From: Strigamia acuminata | Lineage: Eukaryota > Arthropoda > Chilopoda > Geophilomorpha > Linotaeniidae | Length of the DNA stretch: 64,000 nt | Direction of reading: 5' to 3' | NCBI GenBank assembly: GCA_949358305.1 | Contig: OX442314.1 | Location: 64,179,369 to 64,243,368 of the forward strand | Shown: positions 37,477 to 47,806 of the stretch, piece by piece | Numbering within the stretch: position 1 is the first letter of the stretch | Layout of the letters: every line of letters starts with the position of its first letter | The notes under the pieces: generated by a model | Seen by the model: the letters and a program-made list of their open reading frames with translations, nothing else | What the model was told of the DNA's origin: nothing | Databases searched by the model: none | Program-made: the position numbers and the translations under genes

Positions 37477-38573
37477 ATCTAGTCGATTCGTCGCGAAGAT
37501 TACACTTTATCACTAAATAAATCGTCGCACACACCAAATGAAGCACAAAACACACTCTTTACGCTTTTATAAATGGCGTAAACCCCCAAAAGGTTTAGGC
37601 GAAAAATTATACAGTCTCCCTTGGACAAATCTCACTAAGTGAGATGCAAAACTTTACGTAGTATCTCCCGAGTTCCGACCGGACTCCTCGGACCGCGGGA
37701 CACTCGGTGGCCAGAGAAAGCCTACGCAAAAATACAATTCCACTACGCGACTGCGTAAAGGGTGGAAAGGATACTACAAGACCCCCAAACAAAACCTTAA
37801 ACTTATTAACAATGAATTTCGACAACTTAAAACTAAATAATAGTTGGCAAGGTGAAAATCCGTTGTTTTGCGGGTTGGTTTGCGTCGCAAAAATTCCCTC
37901 GTTGATCCCACGTCGTGAAATCGATGCACGTCGACTCAACGTGCTCGTCCGCACCTTCGTAGGATGTGCTCCGTGCACAAAACCTCGGGAAAATGCCAGC
38001 GCGTACGTTTAACCCGCTAACTGGTCTTCTAGGTGCTCAAATAGCTGATGCCTGTGTGCAAATTTATGCCCACACAGGTCCTTACGTTGAAAATTATTCT
38101 CACACGTCGTTTTTCGTCTGCTTTGACGAAAAATCCGGCCGCCGTCGAAAAATCGATTTGCACGATGACTTCCGTGTTGATTTTCAACGAAAAACGGTCC
38201 AAAAATTACGTCGTTTCGACGTATTCTTTGTTGAATCGTGATGAGAGCGTGTGTCGATCCGTACACACGATTCTCTGCTGGCTTCACGGCCGTACGCGAT
38301 GAAGTCAAAAAAAAAAATGGCGCCGCAGAAGAAAAATCTTCTTTATATCGGCAAATGTGCTTATTTCGCACGAAAAAACGACAATTCTCACACTGTTTTG
38401 TTCCAAATTCGTTGGCGAATTGCCCGCACACGTTGTCAAAGCTCGTCCGCTTTGCTCAAATCCCGAAAACGGCGATACGTCTCTGCGACGATACCGACGA
38501 AGTCGCGATGTCCGTTCCTTCACAAAAATCGCCGCCAATTCATCACAAACGGTTGGCCGCGTCGTCAACCATC
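37477..38573 (-). other. Copia 5' leader
   Basis: About 1.1 kb lies between the primer site and the gag ATG. It contains only small overlapping frames and nothing recognisable. A long untranslated leader is common in LTR elements. Confidence 0.6.
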
Positions 38574-38584
38574 CTCTGCTACCA
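38574..38584 (-). promoter_or_regulatory. Copia primer-binding site (initiator tRNA-Met)
   Basis: The minus strand reads TGGTAGCAGAG two bases after the LTR end. This is complementary to the CTCTGCTACCA 3' end of animal initiator tRNA-Met. It fixes both the LTR boundary and the direction of the element. Confidence 0.85.
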
Positions 38585-38586
38585 AA

Positions 38587-39051
38587 TGATGAGATTGTAG
38601 GCGCCGGACATCAGGAAAATAGAGCTGAGACATGATTTAATGGGTGCGGGAACTCGCATTGCGCGACCGCCATCTTTAATCGTCACGAACCACAGTAAAA
38701 ACGACTGCTTTGAGGCTAGCCGCCCTCAAAGTATGAATACAAGCTTACAATAGAACAAATCATTGTTAGCAAGCAATGATTTGTCCTTTACATGATAAAC
38801 AATAAGGGAGGAGCAAATAAGCGATAAACAACTCAAAAGCAATGGAAAAACTAAACGAATATTGCTCATTTGAGCGGACGACGAGAAGGCACATCTTTAC
38901 AAGTAAATAAACTAGTTGCGGCACATAACAAGCAGGGTAAAAATCAGGATCAACTAGTTTAACTAAGTCACAGCAAAGTAAAGACATGCACGTTGCATTT
39001 AGCCATAAATATGCAACTAATAAATCTCAAACAGTTGGGCATATCCCAACA
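38587..39051 (-). repeat. Copia 5' LTR (465 bp)
   Basis: On the minus strand it starts TGTTGGGATATGCCCAA, a short hairpin, and ends CTCATCA just before the primer site, giving the canonical TG...CA ends. Only this LTR remains. The G-run outside it (39,052 onward) would hold the target duplication, but the partner is missing. Confidence 0.8.
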
Positions 39052-39179
39052 GGGGGGGTAGTGAGTTTTGTTACGTAATATACTAGGGGGGTTTGTGGAT
39101 TTGTTACGACCTTGTTACAAGGGGGGGAGGGGGTCTAAAAATCGTAAAATCAGCGTTACGTAATTTATGAACGGCCTCT

Positions 39180-40096
39180 TATTTGACACATTATTGGTTA
39201 CATTTGGCGGTTTCTGTTTTATCTTTTCCTTAGCAGGAGGTTCATTAACATGCGCAATTACATTGGCTGATTTTTGAACATTTCCATCAAAATAATAAAG
39301 CCCATCTTGTAAAGATCCTCTCATTACTGCTAATGTGGAATTTTTATCAAAAACCGTCAATGTTCCATTTTCAATACCAATTTTATAACCAGCTAAATCT
39401 ATTCGAGACACTGAGATCAGATTGGTTGAGAACTTAGACGCACAATAGACATTTTTCAATGTTATTAATTCAGTATTTTTGCCAATATTTGCCATTAACT
39501 CGACTGTTCCACTCCCAGTCACGGTAGATGAACCTTGGCCTAATGCTACCGGTAATTGAAAAGGAGTAATTTCATTAAATTCTTTGAAATCATCTTTATT
39601 AAAGCAAACATGATCTGTTGTGCCACAGCCAATAATCCAATCCTCACTTACAACTTGCTTGTGCCAAAAGAAACAACAGGTATTTTAGGCTTTTTAGGAG
39701 CCAATGCATAAAACATCACTTTGTCCTTTTGAACTTTACCTGCAGACGGATTTTTACGTCTGTTTTTACTTTTTGACCTCGAATTGGAACCACTGTCTTG
39801 TCGTGAATTTTCCCGTCGCTGTCGTGGATGGGGGCATCTACCTCGCATTCATTACAGTTGTAGCACGTGATTTCACTAATGTCTCTTTTTGACTGTCCGG
39901 AAACACGATCCCCTGTTGAATACGCCTTGTTATCGAGTTTAGATCCGACTAATCCGCCGTCATTGTATTTCAGGCGTGCGTACTCAGACATCAATTGCTT
40001 CGCAAACTTTTTCGGTGTGAATTGTGGGTCCTCCCAGTGGTAAATCGAGAATACTGCACTGCTTGAAATTCCATATTTACTGTACCGGAAAGTCAA
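39180..40096 (-). pseudogene. Second, degenerate Copia fragment (gag-protease)
   Basis: The reading frame is broken into pieces. The pieces include a gag segment with YHWEDPQFTPKKFAKQLMSE, parallel to the YHWEDLDFTPAKVKDRL stretch of the neighbouring element, and part of a zinc knuckle (CYNCNEC). A protease segment reads WIIGCGTTDHVC where the family has a DTGA or DSGA active site. After that comes the typical LKNVYCASKFSTNLISVSRI strand. It belongs to a different Copia lineage from the 34-39 kb element and is not functional. Confidence 0.85.
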
Positions 40097-41361
40097 GTAA
40101 ATATGACGTAAAGATTGTGTTTACTGTTTGTAAATATAACTTTACAGCTTTGCTAAATATGATATTTCACATCATATTTACAGAATTAAAGTACCACATT
40201 TAGTTCTTTATTTAACATCACATTTACTTCAAATTTAATTAAATTTCAGTTCTATTTATCATTGAATTTAATTAGATTTTTAGTTTTGTTTTTATATATT
40301 TAACTGCAGATTTAATTATATTTTCTTTCTTGTTTTTATATATTTCACAGCAGATTTAATTAACTTTTCTTTCTTGTTTATGTAACTTTCCACAGTATTT
40401 TTTTTTTACTTTCTTGTTCAATTGTGGTGATTTTTTGATTTTGTTGATTTTTTTTCTGCTAAAACTGAATTCAAAAACATATTTTTTTTCAATGTATTTT
40501 ATTTCTATGATAATTTTTATTTTATATTACAGTAATGTTATAATGTTGTTTATATGTTTGTACATAAAAGTTATTGAAGTACTTTCTTCTGGCAGGTACT
40601 GTTGGCATTCTCTGGAAATAAAAGTTCAAAATTTCTTCAAAACATTTTCAAACTTCCAAAATTATTTGACTTAGAACTCTCGGAAAGCTTTTCCCAATTA
40701 CTAACATCTGGAAGCCATTGATAAAATAGGAATGTTTCAAAATTTCTTTTGCAACTGAAACGAAAACAAATAATTAATTTTAATAAACATCTTTTCAGTG
40801 GCAATAATTACTAATCATATGTCCAGTCTGCAGCTTGTGATAATGATTAAAAATCGTGATCAGATTGATTTTTAGGATCTGATTCGCCAATACCGCCAAA
40901 GAAATGCTAAATATATTTAAAAAATTATATTACTATCAAATTGTACAGATAACTTTAAATGCTAAAAATAGCATTTTGTCCACATGGGCTTGCCATTTGG
41001 ATCGAAACCTTCTGCATTTATTTTTACATATGTTTTTTTACATATGTTGGATATGTAGCAGAGTAATAAAGCAGAAAACTTGCAGAAAACAAAATGCCTC
41101 TTCAAATCCTTCAGCACACTGAACTCGTCAAAACACCCCTATAAAAGAATTTTTTCAAATTAATAACACAAAATCTCAACAAAACCAAAATCCTACCAGT
41201 CTTACGGTATTATTACAAGTCGCTTTTCCATTACTATCGAACTGTTTTATTTCCAGTTTGTGTACATTTTCTGTAAAAATCCAATAATTCAATATAAAAT
41301 AAATAAATAAATAATAAAAATCCAAATATGTACAGCCTTGGACATAAAAAACGTCCCTTAC
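40097..41361. other. AT-rich stretch without a recognised gene
   Basis: The sequence is very AT-rich, with T-runs and repeated TTTAATTAAATTT-like words at 40,200-40,400. There is no open frame with recognisable content. Near 41,190-41,270 the minus strand has an AG acceptor-like and a GTAAGA donor-like site bracketing a short open stretch, discussed with the exon candidates. Confidence 0.5.
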
Positions 41362-41445
41362 CTGCTTGAGCTGGACTTCAGAATGAGCAGTTTCAACTCT
41401 AATCACCAGATGGCGCAAAAAATCGTCGATTGTTTCTGACATCAC
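41362..41445 (-). CDS. Possible first coding exon of a host gene (28 residues)
   Basis: An ATG at 41,445 opens 28 codons, beginning MMSETIDDFLRHLVIRVETA, that end in CAG followed by GTAAGG, a good splice donor. The composition looks like ordinary protein, unlike the surrounding AT-rich DNA. A nearby acceptor-like site downstream does not continue in the same phase, so the gene model is incomplete. I do not recognise the protein. It could be the remains of a host gene between transposons, or chance. Confidence 0.3.
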
Positions 41446-41488
41446 AATGAGAATTTCCTAACTAGACAACAGCAACCGATCAGCAAAC

Positions 41489-41691
41489 ATGGCTGCCTGC
41501 CTGCTGAGTTGTGGATTTCTAATTTTGACGCTTGTCGACAGAACTGCATGCAGCTTTTGAGGAGTTTAGGAACGATCGGTTCGCAGATGGAAATGTCGGA
41601 GAGAAATCCCGATTTGAAGTCTGAATTTGAGAAAAGATTAAAAACGATCCTTCCGCCCGTTAATGTATTCCCAGCTACCAATACACGTTGA
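41489..41691 (+). CDS. Possible divergent host exon, unrecognised
   Basis: About 45 bp from the start of the minus-strand exon candidate, the plus strand has an open stretch ending in TGA at about 41,691. It contains MQLLRSLGTIGSQMEMSERN and looks like a real amphipathic protein sequence. The best frame has no ATG until 41,548, and an ATG at 41,489 is in another frame, so this could be a spliced or broken gene. I do not recognise the family. A divergent promoter between the two candidates is possible. Confidence 0.25.
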
Positions 41692-42815
41692 ACAAGATAC
41701 TGAATTACGCGAGCGGCGGATTAACAGCCCAAAAAATCCTCAAATCATCAAATGAATTAGGTAATCCTTTAAAAACACAAATTTAACTCCAAACTTAAAA
41801 ATGAATCCATTCTTTTATCAATTTTTCGTCTCTAATCTAGATGTTGTTATGGAAAAGTGATGAAACGAACGTGAAATTGATGGTGAACAGTTTTCCTAAA
41901 CTAGAAAACTGTGCTACGATCTAAATAGGTAAAATTCATTTCTCCTGTAATTTATTTTCCATTTATTTATCCATTTATTTGTTTATTTTGTAGGTTATTT
42001 TTATTTTATCAATTTGCAAGCAAGAAAGTAGATTTTCAGAGAGTTGTGCATATATTTGTGTTGGAAAACAACCTTAAATCCAGCGATTAAAGTATTTTTA
42101 ATCTTAATCAGTTTTTTTAAACGTTTTTTTTCAGTTTTAATTGTTTTTATTATGGTTTTTAATATTATTTTTCACTTTTAATCGTTTTTTTTTAATGGTT
42201 TTTTATGGTTTTTTTAAATGGGAAGAGGAGAAAGCGAGAAAACACGAGATTTTGGAGTGTTCTCGCGTTTTCTCATGGTCCGCGAGACGTACCGCAAATC
42301 CCGGTCCCAGTACTGTACCAGGACCGTGGTACTTTATGTGGGAGTGCCGTGTACGTGTACCGCACATCGGGACTGCGGTACACGTTGTTAACTTGTCATA
42401 TGTTAACTTGTCGTACTCTTTGATTACTATGTATTACTGTCGTATTATCAAGCGATAATGTTCTCAATTGTTACATGTGTATTTGTTTGCTTTTGCCATT
42501 TCACATTACGAGTGTTTGCAATGCCTCACATATTTAACTGTTATAATATGCCTATAGGTGGCACTGTATACTTAAGGAGTCACATGACTTGAGAATAAAG
42601 CACTCACTCTATGTTTGATTTCACACCTGTGAACACCTGGCTGTTTCTTACCTTTGGACATTTTCCACACCATTGCAGATCAATGCTATCCACACAAGTT
42701 TATAAACAATTCTAACAAGGTTATGGGCCAATATAAAGCAGGAAAAGTGTCCAGAGTGATTTTGAAGCAGTTTGAGTCATTGGAGGTCAGCAGTTAAAAT
42801 TTCCTCATTTTCATC
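41692..42815. other. Stretch without a recognised gene
   Basis: It is AT-rich to about 42,220. A GC-richer patch (42,230-42,420) follows, with nested inverted words around GTACCGCA and GGTCCCAGTAC. Then 42,460-42,700 has an AATAAA signal and looks like the end of an old transposon transcript. No protein is recognisable. Confidence 0.45.
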
Positions 42816-43544
42816 TGTTGCAACTCGCCACTGCCGTGATGCGACGAGTTGTAACGCGATGGGAAATTATTGGCAAATTTCCCATAGGCCTATACTTTGC
42901 TTAGCTGAGAGGAGAAGTGAAGTAACTTGAGTTTCTGCCATGGATCTTGACTGTAGCTGCTCCAGGGAGTTTGGGGTTAAATCTCCCTACTCACACATGT
43001 TGGATGTTGAATAAAATAAACCTTTGTGTAGAAAAATCCAGATAATGCTTTTAATCATTTCAAAACATTAACATGGAGGCAAATTCAACTTAACTACATC
43101 TAATTTTCATAACAAGGTGTAACAACAACAATTCTATAGCAACAACAAAATACAAGAGGCACCTAGTGACTAAATTTGTACATAAGATTAGATAGATAAT
43201 GCATTGCGCCTCATGGTACAGATTAAATTAACAGAAATCAGTGTAAAATTATTACAACAAATAAAACTGAACAAACTTAACTAAATCTGCAAATAACGCA
43301 TCTAAAACAAGTCAAATACACTGTAAAAATGCATTAATTGCATTCTCTTACAAAATTAACAATTCCTTCTTTTCCAGTACACTTTTGAAGCAGTTCAGAT
43401 GCTTCGAACTCGTCATTCCGCCTTCACAACTGAACTGGGAACAGGACAAGACTTAGAAATAGGTAAACATAACAAGAAAACACTGGAAAAAATTCCTAAA
43501 CCTTGACCTTGTCATTCTAAGAGATAAAAATACCTAACGCAACA
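42816..43544 (-). repeat. Degraded 3' LTR of the outer TK-element copy
   Basis: On the minus strand it starts TGTTGCGT at 43,544, then lacks about 200 bp relative to the inner copy's LTR. It picks up again at TATTTTTATCTCTTAGAAT, the CACTAGGTGCCTC segment near 43,160, and CTCCCTGGAGCAGCTA with GGCAGAAACTCA near 42,930-42,980. The far end is uncertain. Confidence 0.65.
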
Positions 43545-43642
43545 TAGATTGGCAACACAAAGAAAAAGAAGAAGAACCTCTAAGAACTAATTAGCAATCT
43601 GAAATTCTCTCATCTCCGAATTATTATCTCCCAAATGACTCT

Positions 43643-44590
43643 TTAAGGTGGACGCAATTTTTTGCAGATCAAATTGGTCACCCATGGAGGTAATCTTCGA
43701 TTTAAAATTGCGAAACTTAAGTGTATCGCCCCATTAATCAACTTTCTCTTGACTTCTGTGGATTCGATTAATCTCGGAAAACAGGTACGACATGTCGACT
43801 TGTATTTCTCTTCTCCTCCTACAGACTGAACTTGCGCTTCTTCCGAGATTCGTTTGGTGAACGAGGCTTTGTTTCCACAAAAGTGGCATTTAGCATGAAG
43901 TTTGACGATATTTTCTGCTAGTGGAATGAGGTTGGATACTGCCTTAAATTCCCTTCTCTTGTAATCACCATTCTTTTTAAAATTTTCGGACATTTCTCTT
44001 TTCTTTTCTGTGGACTCCAGTTTGCTTGGACTCTGCAAAACCGCCATCTTGCCCGAGCTAATTCCTTTGAACGTCATTCCTTTAAACGTCAGCTTTCCAT
44101 CCATTTTCATTTTTTTGATGGGGACGTCCGAATGCCGTACCTCCAGCTCGCTAGAGCGGCTCGCGGCGAAACGAGAATGGGTGACGCCTATTGCTCGAAA
44201 CCCATCATTTTCGTCTTTCTTGTCGGGTATTAAGGTAAGATTCTCTTGTCCAAGTCCGCCTTTGTCCTCTTTGAATGTGTTGAAAAGTATTTTCCTTCTC
44301 GAGTCGATCGCCATACACGATACATTCTCTAGAGAGATGTCATCTTTGTAGATGGAAGGTTCTTTTGACTTAATTTGTCCATTTAAAATCCACCCAAAAA
44401 CTGTTTTCATCATCCCTAATTCTGGACTAATTCTCTTCGTTCCTGATTGAATTATTTTCCACCATGCTCCGCTTCCGATCAAGATGTCAACCTCATCCGA
44501 CACGGAGGGATGTGGTTCTGCCATCTCAAAATTAAACGACTTGATTTGCTGCAGCGTCTGTTTATCTACCACTCCCTTTATATTGGGAAG
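43643..44590 (-). pseudogene. Protease region-linker-thymidine kinase (kinase internally deleted)
   Basis: This is the same protein as the second half of the inner copy, clearly diverged (I estimate about three quarters identical residues in the kinase part). It has the DEVDILIGSGAWWK and FGWILNG motifs, then a charged linker. After FKKN it jumps straight to NGDYKRREF, so about 139 residues carrying the P-loop and the DEGQFF motif are gone without shifting frame. What remains includes NLIPLAENIVKL, both zinc-binding cysteine pairs (CHFC and CRTC), VGGEEKY and the C-terminal tail ending in RPP before TAA at 43,643-43,645. Kinase activity is impossible, but the shared architecture shows that TK capture belongs to the family, not to one insertion. 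Confidence 0.9.
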
Positions 44591-46636
44591 TGTTGCGTGC
44601 AACATAAAGAGGGAAGAGAGACTCAACTGCTCGTCCAATTGGTAGCAGTTTGAATTTATTTGTCTGAAAATTGCAAGGAAGAGTTTTCTAATTTCATTCT
44701 TGTATTTATGTTATTTATTTGGCAAATATCTAAGCTTTTTTCTGTTGTAATGTGCATTTTTCAAGTTGTTTTGTGTGTCAATTTAAGTAAGGACAATGAT
44801 TGTTATGTATTTTTATCTCCTAGAATAATAGATTCAAGTTGTAGTAATTTTTACTGTTGTTTTCCAATATTTTGTGTTAATTCTACTTATTTCTGAGTGT
44901 TGGTCGATTTCCAGTACAGTTGTGTAGGCTGAATGACGAGTTCGAAGCATCAGAGTTGCTTCAGAAGTGAACTGGAAGGGACGAGATTGTCGAATTTACA
45001 AGGGAATTGATTTAATGCATTTTCAATGTTAATTTAAATTGTTTTCAATGCATTATTTGTAAATTTAGTTAAGTTTATTCACTCTTTGCTTGCTGTTATG
45101 TTTATCTGCGGATTTCTGTTATTTTTATTGCTTTAATATGTATCATGAGGCACGATGCACTCTGTATCCGATGTATTTACAAATTTACCCACTAGGTGCC
45201 TCGTGTATTTTGTAGTTGCTAAGGAATTTTTGTTACAAAAAGTCAGAACTTGTTATTCCTCTCTTTTGTTGTTAAGTTTGGTTTTTCTCATGTTAAACTT
45301 GTTATTCTAAAAGAGAAATAAGTCAATTCTCCAAGAATAAACAAAGGATGTTTTATTTTGCAACAAGAGTCTTCATTTCTACTAATCCTGAAATGAGTGA
45401 GTAGAGAATTTACTCCTCACTCCCTGGAGCAGCTAAGGAGGAAATGAGAGGCAGAAACTCAGCTGTTGCAAGCAACATATGGAAGTAAAGTCAATTCAAA
45501 TCCTAATCCAGTTGTGGTGAAACTCAATTCAATACCTGAAAATACAAAGTTAAGTTTTTAATGAAAACCTTATGCAAAGTTCAAATCTCATGTCCACTCA
45601 TCTGAATATTCCTAGTTGTTTAAGTTGTTCAATCTGTTGTCTTCTAAGAATCCAATATCTGTATTAACAATCACTCTTGCATGTTTAAACCTAAGTAATT
45701 CAAAGTGTATGTCAAGTTATAATCTCAATGTTGTGTGTGAAACTTACCTTTTATTCCAAAACTCTAATCCAATGTGTGTAGAAATAAGTTCTTTCTAAGA
45801 TGCATCAAAAGTCTGTTGTTTTACCTTGTTTATGTTGAAAAACTCTTATTTCCTGTGCCTTGTTATGTAATACTAATCCTAGAAACCATTGTTACCTATA
45901 TATCTGATGTAATCACCTATTCTTGTTTCATAATCGATCTGATGCAATCCCATGTTCTTATTTCATAATCTATCTGATGTAATCGCCCATTGTTGTTTCA
46001 TAAGTTCTGATGCAATAGTGTATTCCTATTTCAAAGTGTTTCTGATGCAATGTGACACTATTGTTTAAAAGTGTTGGCTTATGCAATAACATGTAATTCT
46101 TTCCTCATTGTTTGTTGACTCTAGCATTAGATACCATTGTTATTCTCTCATGCAATGCTATTGTCAAGAGTTTTCTTATTAACCAGTTGTATCTGTTATT
46201 ATCACTATTCTCTTGAATCTGACTCTGAACAGAGCAGACTATTGTACCTGATTCCATACCACTGAATAAATCAGTTCAGTTATTTTGTACTACTCTTGTC
46301 TAAGTTACTAGATAATGAGTAGTGAGTAGTGAAGCCTAATCCTGCCTTCTGGGACTTCCCGGATTCAAAGCCAATACGCCGACATGCAGCAAAGCAAACA
46401 GGGGATCTTCTAGTACTCAACTCAACTCATTCTCCAAAGTGTTCCAGCAGTCTTCAGAGATGCTCCCCCTTCTTTCCAAAGCTCGATGCCTGCGACGTGG
46501 AAAGAAACACAGCCATTTTGGATTTATTCAAGCTGCATTTCAAGAAAGATCTCTTCTATAGAAGCTGCGGTTGGTTCACAAGTGAATCTTCCCTCCTGTA
46601 GCATTTCCCAAACGGTCTGCAAGGTGGATTGCTACA
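44591..46636 (+). repeat. 5' LTR of the TK element (interrupted by a solo LTR)
   Basis: Bases 44,591-45,463 and 46,514-46,636 together match the 995-bp 3' LTR at 58,773-59,767. An AATAAA signal lies at 45,335-45,340. The extra 1,050 bp in the middle is the solo LTR plus its 4-bp duplication. Confidence 0.9.
45464..46509 (+). mobile_element. Solo LTR of another BEL/Pao-like family (1,046 bp)
   Basis: It begins TGTTGCAAGCAACATATGG and ends GAAAGAAACA, with TG...CA ends and the 4-bp duplication CAGC on both sides (45,460-45,463 and 46,510-46,513). The 3' LTR of the host element has a single uninterrupted CAGC at the matching place (59,641-59,644), which proves an insertion and excludes a deletion. 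No internal coding region remains, as expected after LTR-LTR recombination. Confidence 0.85.
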
Positions 46637-46640
46637 TTTT

Positions 46641-46654
46641 TGGTACCGTGACCC
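46641..46654 (+). promoter_or_regulatory. Candidate primer-binding site of the TK element
   Basis: TGGTACCGTGACCC starts four bases after the 5' LTR end. The leading TGG (complement of CCA) and the position are right for a tRNA primer site. I cannot name the tRNA. Confidence 0.6.
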
Positions 46655-47806
46655 AAGGATTTTGTTGTTGCCAACCAGGATTTTCGTCCAGTTCTTCCAG
46701 TGGATTTCAGTGCACGTCATTGCATTTTTAGCCAGGTGTGTGACATCAATTTCACGGTGATTTGCATGTGTTCCCAGCTTCACAGTGAGGCAGTGTGTGG
46801 CATCTAGTTCGCAGTAAGCAGTGTGTGGTGCTGATTTCCGTGGTGTGAAGTGTGTGACAACACGTTTTTCGATTTATTTCCACTGGATTATTGTCGCCAA
46901 TTGCGACAGAAGTGTGTTTGTGCTGTGTATTCTTTCGCAGGCGTCAGGGAGTTGATTCGTCAGTGAATTTTATGTCAAGTGTAACGAGTTCGGAGTCCTT
47001 CTACTGTGGCGGTCAACATAAGGAGACAAGCAAGCAATTTCCTGGTCAACAATTTGAGAAACACAACGCAATGTCGATCTTCAAGTTCACCTGCTGATGA
47101 TAAAGAACAAGAATAGTTTTAATGCAATTTCTTGTTAGAATTTAAGAATTATATTTACTGAAATTAATTCTTTGTCTAATTTTCCAAGGGAGTTTCTGCC
47201 AATTCCATGCTGTATTCAGGGAGTTTAAAAAGGGGTTTTTTCGTGTCAATAATTTTAAATAGCAAGTTATTATCTCTCAAGTGCGGAGCTATTATAAAAT
47301 ATAGCTATTTATCTCTTTTGTGCGGTGCTATTGTAAAATATAGCTATTTATCTCTTTTGTGCTGAGCTATTGTATATGATAGCTAATTATCTCTTTTGTG
47401 CGGGGCTATTATAAATTATAGCTATTATCCTTTTTGTGTAGTGTTATTGTAAAAGATAACTATTTATCTCGGTTGTGCGGTTAGACATTGATTATTAATT
47501 TCGAATTAAGCGCATTTTGGGGGAATTATCAAGATATTTATGCGGATAAGTCAATTTATGCGGTCAATAATTCCGTCCCAGTGTATTACGTATAGTGTGT
47601 TAAGTCAATTTGTCTGTGGTATTTCAGAGTTAAGTTTAGCATTTTATTTCGAGGTCGTTCTTCATTTGCGCATTGCATTTGAATTAACGCTAAGCAATTA
47701 TAAGTTAAAGTCTGTGAAGTTCGGAGAATATTCGTGGGAATTGAATTCGCAGTTATTGAGTTGTTGAATAGAATTTTTATTCTCATTCTCTCTTTCTGGA
47801 GAATAA
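46655..47806 (+). other. Leader of the TK element
   Basis: About 1.15 kb of untranslated sequence precedes the gag ATG at 47,807. It has only small unconvincing frames and contains a 39-bp minisatellite (listed separately). Packaging and dimerisation signals would be expected here but cannot be identified by eye. Confidence 0.6.
47260..47480 (+). repeat. 39-bp minisatellite in the TK-element leader
   Basis: About five and a half units follow the pattern AGCTATTTATCTCTTTTGTG then CGGTGCTATTGTAAAATAT, with substitutions. ATAGCTAT and the paired AGCTATT/AATAGCT words give each unit short hairpin potential. Confidence 0.85.

Larger units (their letters stand above)
34161..39051 (-). mobile_element. 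Copia (Ty1) LTR retrotransposon, 5' part, truncated in RT
   Basis: Reading on the minus strand, the order is 5' LTR, tRNA-Met primer site, about 1.1 kb leader, then one frame with gag, protease, integrase and the first part of reverse transcriptase. The gag-pro-int-RT order defines Copia. The element stops at a TTAA in the RT region and is joined there to macrosatellite copy 3. RNase H, most of RT and the 3' LTR are absent, so neither a target duplication nor LTR divergence can be measured. Confidence 0.92.
42816..44590 (-). mobile_element. TK-type retroelement, outer copy, 3' portion
   Basis: This is the downstream half of a minus-strand element whose upstream half lies at 59,768-60,250. 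The two halves were separated when the inner copy inserted. The GGAAG duplication flanks the insertion, and the protease-region frame (ending ...DTDTLP at 59,768) continues at 44,590 with NIKGVVDKQTLQ. It holds the rest of the protease region, the linker, a shortened thymidine kinase domain and a degraded 3' LTR. The distal end at 42,816 (TGTTGCAACTCG) is only a guess. Confidence 0.85.

Noticed and set aside
39060-39180. G-rich stretch with GTTACGTAATTTATGAACGG resembling the end of another transposon
   Set aside because: The words look familiar as transposon ends in invertebrates, but no element boundaries or coding region can be shown here.
42230-42420. GC-rich patch with inverted words, considered as a tRNA or structured RNA
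   Set aside because: There is no recognisable A and B box, anticodon arm or CCA-type acceptor pairing.
45463-46512. A 1-kb deletion in the 3' LTR of the TK element
   Set aside because: The extra segment in the 5' LTR has TG...CA ends and a CAGC duplication, so it is an insertion in the 5' LTR.
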